A stretch of DNA of 64,000 nucleotides from Neodiprion pinetum (taxonomy: Eukaryota > Arthropoda > Insecta > Hymenoptera > Diprionidae), in NCBI RefSeq assembly GCF_021155775.2, contig NC_060238.1, positions 20,440,970 to 20,504,969 on the forward strand. Direction: 5' to 3'. This document shows, one piece after another, positions 49,264-57,970 of this stretch. Positions within the stretch are counted from its first letter, which is position 1, and each line of letters begins with the position of its first letter. The notes below the pieces were generated by a model, which was given only the letters and a program-made list of their open reading frames with translations, was not told where the DNA came from and made no database searches. The position numbers and the translations under genes are program-made.

Positions 49264-52108
49264 TTAATACACTTTTTCCTTTTTCCTAATCAAGTGCTGA
49301 TGTTTGAGAAAATAAATGCTGTAAGCTAACAGCTTGTATAAGACTCGTAGTGCTATAGTACAAGCTGTCAAAATCGCGGTATAAATGATGAAAATTAAGT
49401 CGATGTCTTGTCGTTGATACCAGGGATCGTCGGCTGTCGTCGAATGAAGATGAGGAGCACCTTTGTGACGTATCACGTATTCCGTCCACCAAACCGCGTT
49501 TTCCAACGAATCGTACGGCTTGTCTCTGACCAAGTCCCGCAATTTCAACATGCCTCGTTTGTAGCTGAAAAGAATCGGTATAATTAAAGTCACAGTTCGA
49601 TTGCGAATTTCGATTTTGGATGCAAAGTGTGTTTTGTTTCACGCACCTGTCATCGCGCACGATGGATTGTATCGCTTCCACCAGGTCGAATCTGTCGACA
49701 CTGGAGATGTCCAGCTTCTTACCAACTCCAAGAGAGACAATCTTGTCGATATTTGATGTTTGATCACCGAGAACTGGTAATCCGATCACAGGAACAGCGT
49801 GAGAAATCGCCTCCTCTGTGCTCTGAAGTCCTCCTTGGTATATGAAAACTTTGATATTGGGATGCGCTGAAAAGACATCGTGTTCGGATATTAAACGAAT
49901 GTTTTAGATATCGTGAAGTTGCGTCGTCTCATTGAAATGAGGAATTCCAGTAGCACTTGCACCCTTTGTCTTCTCTCGTGCACTGCATTTACAGAAAGCA
50001 ATGAAGATTAAGGGGATCACTGTGAGTCAGTTCCGATTAGTGACAAAAAGTATATTTCGTCTCGTCGTAATAACTCGATGAAAGCTAAACCTGTCCGGTT
50101 GAATGTCTTTTTTCTTCTTCGCTTTATACAGCCCGACATTATACAAAATCCAACTAACGATCAAGCTGTATTATTCTGACTAACAATCAGTTACGAATTT
50201 TGGAGAATGATGATAATTCATGCATGCATTTTACAATTAGTGACTGACCAGAAATGAATTTCTCAAACCACAACCACAACAACTCAAACAAACCACTGGT
50301 ATGTGTGTCCTGTTACGTGGGACGTGAGATTCAGTTTGTTCGAGGAATAATCGGAGAATTCGATCATTTTTTGTTCCTCGGAATATTTTTCAAAGTTAAC
50401 TGACACTGGTATCCTAAGAAAGAAATGTTAAATAATGCACAAGTACCCAGGACTGACTGTTGTGGAATCCATTTCATGGTATGGACGTTGTCCGGCTGAC
50501 CCGGAAGAAGGTCGTCTTCATATTTCCAAATAACGGTGTAGGGCATTTCCGAAAACGCAGCAATAAATTCGCCCCGCATTTCGTTACTTAACGAAGCACT
50601 TTTGGTGTTTGTTCCAAGGCTCATGTATACGAAGCCTTGGGTTGCTTCGTCCAAAATCATCCGAAGGTCCTGCGTACAAAATGAGCCAAGATTGCGTGAC
50701 TATGCTTCGCCAAATACCAATCAACGAAAAATGCCCAACGACGGAAATATTTCGGCCACAATACCTTTGATAGAGGCTCGAGCCGATCCGAAATGTGGAA
50801 TCCACCAATATCGATTATCTTAGGAACACTCGGACGTACGAATGTAATCGGTGCCTGCTGGTTGGCGAAAACCAAACTGACATTTTTTTCCAAGTCACGA
50901 AGATCCGGAATATCGTTTCCAAAATATTTTCTCGCAATTTCCTGCTGCGTCTGCATGTACGTTGTTCTGTAGTAAAACAGAAATCTCCACGTCTGTACGA
51001 AGTTGCATAGTCTTTGCCAAAATGTCAACTTTTCGAAGCCTATTCCTCTGCTATTCCAATATGGCGGCTGAGAAGGCATTATAGGATTGCCAAACTGATA
51101 GTGCACTTGGGTAGTCGGACTCAGTGACGTAATTCCTTCATGAATGGTAAGATACAGTTTGTCAATTGAAATTATTAGAGCCCGTGGACAATTATTCTTG
51201 TATTGTAGAAAGTACACTCGCAGGAAAAAATTGTCTTATGGTTCATTACCTTACGGTTCAATTATGATGCCAATAATAACTTGATAATATAACTCGAGAT
51301 TAGCATGAATTCTATTAACTACGGAACTTGTATGCATTTCATAATAAGATAAACCATTCTCGTCGGGTCAACTGTAGCTTTATCATAGTATGAGAACATG
51401 TATAGTGTTTTCAGAGCGCCGGGTTGACGTACCAATCACTCAATTTTACAGTTAAAATGCGGAGAATTCGATTGTATTTTTTAAAATTGTACAAAAATCA
51501 TCACGATGGAATACAATGCAGTGGCAATAATTGAACGATATATGGTTGAGATATTATCATTCATAAACAATCATCGAGAATCTGTAAAAGTATGAATGCC
51601 GACAAAATTTGTTTGTATGATAATACGAATATCATTTACCTATGGCTGGAATTTCGTATCGCTTAGCGAAAAGCAGAACAGCAGGCCAACGAAGTGCTTC
51701 AAATAGTAACAAATCAAACGTTTCTCGACTTTCCGGTTCGTACAATTTCTGCAATTTTGGATGGCTGAGGATGCCTTCAGTTATCGTCGAAAATGTCGGT
51801 GTTGATTGCATGATAAAGTCATAGTACGTGTACTTTTTTGCAACAGATATCCAATCCAATCTCCAGTGTTCGTACATGAAGCTCACATCTATCTCCGTGT
51901 AGTTCTTCAGGGTTGGGTCGTTGATCGGGTTAGGAGTGACTACAACGAGCTCGTGACCTCGCTCCCTCAACGCCAGCGTCAATCCTCGAAATACAATTTG
52001 ATGACTGAACGAAGGAAACGGAAATATGCCGAGTATCCTTGCGGCGCATCCCGGATGTAAAACACCCACGATCGCAATCAGAGTAGCCGTTATAAAATGC
52101 CGCGACAT
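49264..52108 (-). CDS. UGT: UGT-H, UDP-glycosyltransferase, 527 aa
   Basis: Exons are 52108-51640, 51135-50765, 50669-50447, 49866-49647 and 49564-49264, all GT-AG. Exon 1 is two codons shorter than most. The protein has a signal peptide ending GCA, His36 (FSHQ), an NYT sequon, a WIPQQSVL signature start (Ile for Ala), YQGGLQS, LGDQTSN, a membrane helix and the tail KEKVY (KxKxx). It is the most diverged member in the acceptor half: the usual SGEKFDLLIIEM reads SRETFDLLLFEA and the following WP-PLAKRFDVP reads WP-LFAKRYEIP. This suggests a different substrate range. It is flanked by relics psi4 and psi5. Confidence 0.94.
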
Positions 52109-52875
52109 CTCAGTCCACTCGCAATATTATCGGCCCGGCAATGTACTAGTTCGATTCGAATCACGAAGCCCGTTATTGCAGCTATTGCTTCGGAAGTTCC
52201 TAGTCCCGGTTACAAGGTGCATCAGAACGACAGGCTGATTGAAAAAAACGGTATCCTCTCGTACACCGCAGTTTATATGTGGAATACTAACCGTCGCGCT
52301 TTATATACGACACTTTTGTGGCCGAGCATATCAAGACGTCACCTTTGCCATCCAAATATTCTTCGCCAGCTGTGCAAGTAGCAAGCGTGCAGTCCAACAG
52401 TGAAGACGATGGAGTCGAAGGAAATTTTTGGCACAATACGTAATACGGGTTATTCGCGGAACATAAACTTCATCCGAGTCCAAACAACTGAAAAAACATG
52501 CATTACTCTGTGATGCGTAAATGTTGTTTCATGCTTTCGACAAGTATGTATATCCACACAAGTTCTCACGTAAATTCCGGTACTACAAAAATGAACAGAA
52601 AAATCTTGCTTTAGAAAAATTGTGAAACATTTTTGGAAAGGTCGGTCGAGAAACATGATTAGTGATTTCGTGAGAAACATGATTTGTTCAAGATAACAAA
52701 ATGATGCTGTTCATCGCTTACTGCTTAGGCTGCTGTCGTTATTTGGTAATAAAATCGAAATCGCATCCTACTGATCACTGACATTCAGGGACATTGATGC
52801 GTTAAGTAATACTGCCACAAAATATTACTCCCAACGAATTCCTTGTTGTTACATCTCCGCTGTGTAAATCAATAC
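52109..52875. other. Intergenic region upstream of UGT-H
   Basis: No exon is recognised. Part of it (about 52260-52400) resembles the flank upstream of psi3 (about 47800-47900), for example around CCAGCTGTGCAA, consistent with duplicated upstream DNA. Confidence 0.4.
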
Positions 52876-53403
52876 GCTTTTTACTTTCTGCTGACCAACA
52901 CCTGTGAACACTTGAGTAATCGCATATTGGGGACTAAAAAGTTATATAATACAGCTAGTATTATATACAAAGTCGTAAAAAATTCAGCAGAAATGGAGAA
53001 AATCAAGTCCATGTCTTGTCGCTGATACCAAGGATCATCGGCGGTATCACGTGTTCCGTCGACGAAACCGCGTTCTCCAACAAATCGTACCGCTTGTCTC
53101 TTAGCAAATCCCGTAACTTCATCATTCATTGTTCATAGTTGAAAATATGGTGTAATCAATATACACACGATTATTTGGTTACCTCATAAATGACCAATTT
53201 TCAATAGCCTAAAATGTATGTCATACAATACCTGCCATCATGGCAACGGAGTATAACGCGTAAAGTAAATCGTCGTTGTTAAAAGTGAGAACTTTCAACT
53301 TTTTCCAACGCCTAAGGACACCATTTTATCGATTATTGTATCCTGATTATGAAAAAACCGCTAAGCTGATCAAAGGAACAACGTAAGAAATCGCCTCTTG
53401 TTA
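52876..53403 (-). pseudogene. UGT relic psi5 (exons 4 and 5 only)
   Basis: An exon 5 remnant (about 53140-52876) keeps the DPWYQRQDMDL motif and the membrane-helix region. However, about 34 nt between the TEHVIR region and ADDPW are deleted, shifting the frame, and the intron-side start is altered. An exon 4 remnant (about 53403-53231) keeps SLGVG-like and DQ-region DNA but with an in-frame break and loss of the YQGGLQS end. Exons 1-3 are absent up to UGT-I. Possibly it is the 3' end of a gene whose 5' part was lost by unequal exchange. Confidence 0.8.
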
Positions 53404-53907
53404 CATTTCTTTAGACTCATTGCTGATAGGCACGGGTGTGATTCACGCGTGAGACATCGAATGCTGTGGAACTATGGTTCCTCGGTACTCTACATTATCA
53501 ATTCCACGCTTCGTTGGTACGCAGAGTCAGATTGTGAGATTATTTTGGTAACATGAGGGTTAAATACAATTTGTAATTCTGAAAAATTGTAATCAATTCC
53601 AGAAAAACCGTTCAAGTTGTGAAATCGAGATTTAACGCACAAACGCACGCACGTCTCGCAAAACTTTCAAAAGCTTTGATTTTTCAAATTGCTGAGCCAA
53701 GTTCACATACACGCATTTTTGTGTGAAATATGATTATTTGTCAGGCAAATTAAATTCTTCAAGTATGTTGCATAGAGTAGCACAGTTCAGCTATCAAAGG
53801 TCATAAAAAATTTGCAAAAATGATGGATCAATTATATTCAATCATCCATTACGCATACACATTATCACCGTTGAAATACATCTGTTGTGACATTTACATG
53901 GAACGAG
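53404..53907. other. Intergenic region between psi5 and UGT-I
   Basis: No exon is seen. 53411-53560 resembles 56640-56790 upstream of UGT-I (shared ATTGCTG, GGCACG, CACGCG/TACGCG and GTCAGATTGT blocks), suggesting a duplicated flank or dispersed repeat. Confidence 0.45.
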
Positions 53908-56379
53908 TCAATATGCTTTGTGCTTTTTGCTGTCGCGCAACCGATGTTTAAGCACACGAATACTGCGAACCATCAACTTATGTAATACAACTAATGTTAT
54001 ACTGAAAGCTATCAAAATCACAGTTGAAATAATGAAAATCAAGTCCATGTCTTGCCGCTGATACCAGGGATCGTCGGCTGTCGTAGAGTGCAGATGAGGG
54101 GCACCCTTGTGACGTATCACGTGTTCCGTCCACCAAACCGCGTTCTCCAACGAATCGTACGGCTTATCTTTCAGCAAGTCACGCAAATTCAGCATACGTT
54201 GCTTGTAGCTGAAAATGATGAGCGTTATCAGAATTGATGCAACTATTTGGTAACTTGACGAATTTGTAATTTCTATCCGAGAATGTGTCATACATACCTG
54301 CTGTCCTGTACAACTGAGTTTATCGCTTCGAGTAAATCTGCCCTGTTCAGAGTAAGGATTTCCAACTTTTTCCCAACTCCTAAAGAAACCATTTTCTCCA
54401 CCATCATGTCCTGGTCAGCAAATACTGGTAACCCGATAACGGGAACGATGTGAGAAATCGCTTCCTCTGTACTTTGTAGACCTCCTTGGTATATGAAAGC
54501 TTTTATATTCGGATGCGCTAAACAGGAAATGTAGCCAGGTGTTGAACTAATTTTTACGATGGTATGGATCGTATAGTATGATAATTACAGTGACACGTTT
54601 TTTTTTAATGCAATGGGATTGCGCTTCGTAATGAAAATGGAGTTCACTGGGACTCATTTGAGTTCCGTCTCACAAGCATAAAAAAAAACGGTGTCATTAC
54701 GTAGGAAGTTGATTGTAAGATCGTTTAATCATTATGCTAACAAAAAAAAAATAAAAATTGCAATTCAAATGAGGGATTATAGTCGAAGTGGGGTTGAATC
54801 AGGAATAGTGGCGATATACGATACATTCAAACGTTGAAAAAATGTAAGAAATGTTTTCAATGAAATCGAATATTGAGCAAAACCTTGTCGTCGTCACCTA
54901 AAATAGACTGCTGCGGGGTCCACTTCATGATTATCAAGTTCTCTGGCAGGCCGGGAAGAAACTCATCCTCGTATTTCCAGATAACGGTGTAGGGCAATTT
55001 TGAAAATGTTGCGATGAATTCATCTCGTATTTCATTACTCAACATGGAACTTTTGACATTTGATCCAAGGCTCATGTATATGAAGCCTTGCGTGGCTTTG
55101 TCTAAGGTCCTCTGAAGATCCTACGTCAAAAAATAAATCAAGATTGTAGTACATTTTCTTTCTATGCATCAAGCACCTACTAAAGTTTGCTAAAACTGTG
55201 AATGTCTTGTTATTCATACCTTCGAGAGAGGTTTCACCTGCTTCGAGACGTGGAATCCACCAATTTCGATAATCCTGGGAGTATTAGGTCTGAGGTATGA
55301 AATGGGCGCTTGCTGATTAACGAAAATCAAGCTGATGTTTTTTTCAAGATCTCGGAGATCAGGTACATCATTTCCAAAATATTTCCATGCTACCTCCTGT
55401 TGCGTCGAAATGATATCGCTTTGGTAACAGTACAGATATCTCCATATCCTCACGAAATTCTTTAGTCTTTGCCACAGCGTCAACTCTCCCAGCACAGCCT
55501 TCCCAGCGTCCCAGTGTGACGGATGAGAGGACAGTACTGGATTACCAATTGCGTAATGAATATTGGTAGTCAACCCCAGAGACGTTAGACCTTAACAACA
55601 TGTTAAAGACTGTCTTAAAATGCAATTTAATTACCGTAATAATACATGATAGACAAATATTGTTGAAACGTTGCAGGTACATCAGTAACATCAGTTACAA
55701 GATATTGTACAACCAGAGATATCGTGCATAAGGTTCAACTGCTTTATGAGGTTCACCATAGGGAGCATTTCGTGCTATGCTAACATTTTTTATTGCAAAA
55801 CATTTTCAGCCTGAAATTGTCACCTCTCTCAAGTTAATCCCTCTATCAAATCATCAATTGCGAAGTGCTTGAATAATTTCTGTTCGGAATAAAAAATAAC
55901 TTGCCTATAACTGGAACGTCAAATCGTTTACCGAGTGGTAAAAATACAGGCCAATAAAGCGCCTCGATAATTAGTAGGTCAAACTTTTCCCCACTATCCG
56001 GTGCGTAGAGGTTCCTGAGTTCTGGTAGGTTGAGGATGCGATCAGCCTGCGACTTGAACGCGGGAGCCCAATTGGTAACTACGTCGAACCAGGTTTCGTG
56101 TTCCCGGTTAGTAACCCAATCCACATGTTGAATAAAGTCCTTGTATAGAAAGTTGATGCTTATCTCGGTGTAGTTTTTCAAGGCCGGATCGTCGACTGGG
56201 TCCGTCGTTACGACGACAAGCTCGTGGCCTCGCTCCCTCAGAGCCATTGTCAGCCCACGAAACACGATTTGATGGCTGATCGAACTCGATGGACATATAG
56301 CCAGGATCCTTGACGCCCATACATGATGTAAAACAGCCACGACCAGCACCGACGCGACTGATATCAAATGTTTCGTCAT
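53908..56379 (-). CDS. UGT: UGT-I, UDP-glycosyltransferase, 529 aa
   Basis: Exons are 56379-55905, 55590-55220, 55120-54898, 54517-54298 and 54208-53908. Intron 1 has a GC donor (G|GCAAGTT) and the others are GT-AG. Features are the signal peptide MTKHLIS...VWA, His36 (ISHQ), an NYT sequon, WTPQQSIL (Thr for Ala), YQGGLQS, FADQDMM, one membrane helix and the tail KHKAY (KxKxx). Exon 5 shares a diagnostic GTAGAGTGCAGATG stretch only with UGT-D, 22 kb away. It is the last member of the array in this window; no further UGT exon is seen to 64 kb. Expected role is as for the other members; the acceptor is unknown. Confidence 0.95.
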
Positions 56380-56422
56380 AGTGTTCGTACTTCCGAGACG
56401 TCACCAGCACCTCGCACCACAG

Positions 56423-56456
56423 ACTGAGTTCCGAAGAACGAAGCTCACTATTAATG
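56423..56456 (-). promoter_or_regulatory. Candidate core promoter of UGT-I
   Basis: TCAGT (56427-56423) lies 44 bp upstream of the ATG and the TATA-like ATTAATAG about 28 bp further upstream. The stretch TAATAGTGAGCT resembles the equivalent TAATAGCGAGCT before UGT-D and ACAGTGAGCT before UGT-B. Confidence 0.4.
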
Positions 56457-57210
56457 TACTACATGCTACCGGGGATACGGCATCCTGTCACTTGAATCCG
56501 CTATTCCTGAGCCTGCAAGACGGCATATATTTAAGATATTTCCGTGTGACTGTATGCGAGTGGAACGAGCGTTTCTTATACTTTGCTAAACACGACACAG
56601 TCGTACGGACAAAGAGGCAAATCTAATTTCCCACACAATTTTTTATACCAATTGCTGCTGGGCACGTATGATCTACGCGTCAGATAGCGTATCCCGAAAA
56701 AAACTGGTATTCCTCAGTAATGAATAGAATAATTCATTGGCATTCACTGTCAGATTGTTAGAGTATAACTATACGATTACCAATCTAAGTTTTTTTCCTT
56801 TTCTATTCCATAGCCTTACCCTGACCACGGATTCCTATTAGCATTATGACTTACATCATCGATAATGCGTCTAATATCAATAGTTGAATTATAATTTCAA
56901 TGTCAACACCGTCCAGGTGGTTGTGGAAAAAAAATAGGGAAAATCCCGTGCCACAACACAGTTTCATTTTTTTTTCCTATCACGTGTATCGTTCTAAATT
57001 CGACAGTGAGTGAAATAAAATTGTTCTCCATTCCGTGCCAGTGCTTTGACGTGATTTGTGGCTATCAGTTACCACATCCATGACTTGAAGCATTGCGTTT
57101 TTTACCGTCGGTTTTATTTCTTCAATCTCTTACATAATATGTCAAGGGTATTGAAAGGCGCGCATGATACACACGCGTGACGGTACCAGAATCAAACGAA
57201 TCAGTTGATG
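56457..57210. other. Gene-free stretch upstream of UGT-I
   Basis: No exon is recognised. 56640-56790 is the partner of the repeat at 53411-53560. The rest is AT-rich DNA. Confidence 0.45.
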
Positions 57211-57469
57211 CTAAATATTGAACAACGTTGTATTTCGAACCAGTCTAGTTTGATGGCTCCACACTGAGATGATTTCAGTTACATAATGAACGGAGTCTTC
57301 AGACTCCAGTACTTGAGGATCCTTCGCCACGTCGGAAAAATATTCGACGCTCACAAATCGACGGAATTTTGCGATAATAAGGTGGGGCTCAAAATCCCGA
57401 AAGATCAAAAAGTGAACTGGTCGACAAAGACAAAATTTTCGTGATACGAATTTCAAAACAACGAACGAT

Positions 57470-57970
57470 CAGCGTACCCAAGTAACTGTTTTCCCAAAAG
57501 TTCATTTAACCAAACGCTCTCTTATCCGAAAAAGTATTTTCAGAACAGACGGCATTCCGAATGACCAAGGCCCAGAATGTGGATAAAGAGAAATATGAAA
57601 GTTCCGGAATCAAAAATTGAGACCGGCTGACGCTTCGAATAGCCGCAAAACCCAAAAAATTAGCTATCGACAATCAAAGTTCCGACCTTTCGACTCTTTG
57701 GTCAGTCGTTATTGATAAACTCGGATTCGTAGATTTTCGACAAAGGCATTCTTCGGTATTTTCGTTATTCAATATTTAGCCCTTCGTAATCTTGGCCATT
57801 CTCGAAAAAAATTATGGTCCAAATTTATTTATACATTTTTACGTTCGAAATTTTTATTTTTCTACAAGTCGTCTTTTCGTATTTATAGTCTTTCTACGTT
57901 TTTAACTGTCGGTAGTTTGACTTTCGGGATTTCGTCCCGTCGACTTTTCGAGCTTTCGCATTTTTTTATC
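57470..57970. repeat. Degenerate palindromic repeat region
   Basis: Many short copies of AAGTTCCGA-like sequence occur in the first half (GAAAGTTCCGGAATC, CAAAGTTCCGACC). Complementary TTTCGA/TTCGGnATTTCG copies occur in the second half. The overall layout resembles the larger region at 62040-62700. No gene is present. A perfect 16-bp palindrome (GGAGTCTTCAGACTCC) lies just outside at about 57292-57307. Confidence 0.4.

Noticed and set aside
24371..55904. GC donors as sequencing errors
   Set aside because: The change is seen in four genes, two of them with different flanking sequence, and the rest of the donor is a perfect consensus, as expected for true GC-AG introns. It still needs read-level confirmation.
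19326..56060. Plus-strand frames of 60-120 codons opposite the UGT exons
   Set aside because: They are antisense shadows of the conserved minus-strand exons; they recur at the same place in each paralog and stop at random points.
16592..56379. A single UGT1-style locus with alternative first exons and shared exons 2-5
   Set aside because: Each of the nine genes has its own complete exons 1-5 with matching phases, so separate genes explain the data without shared exons.
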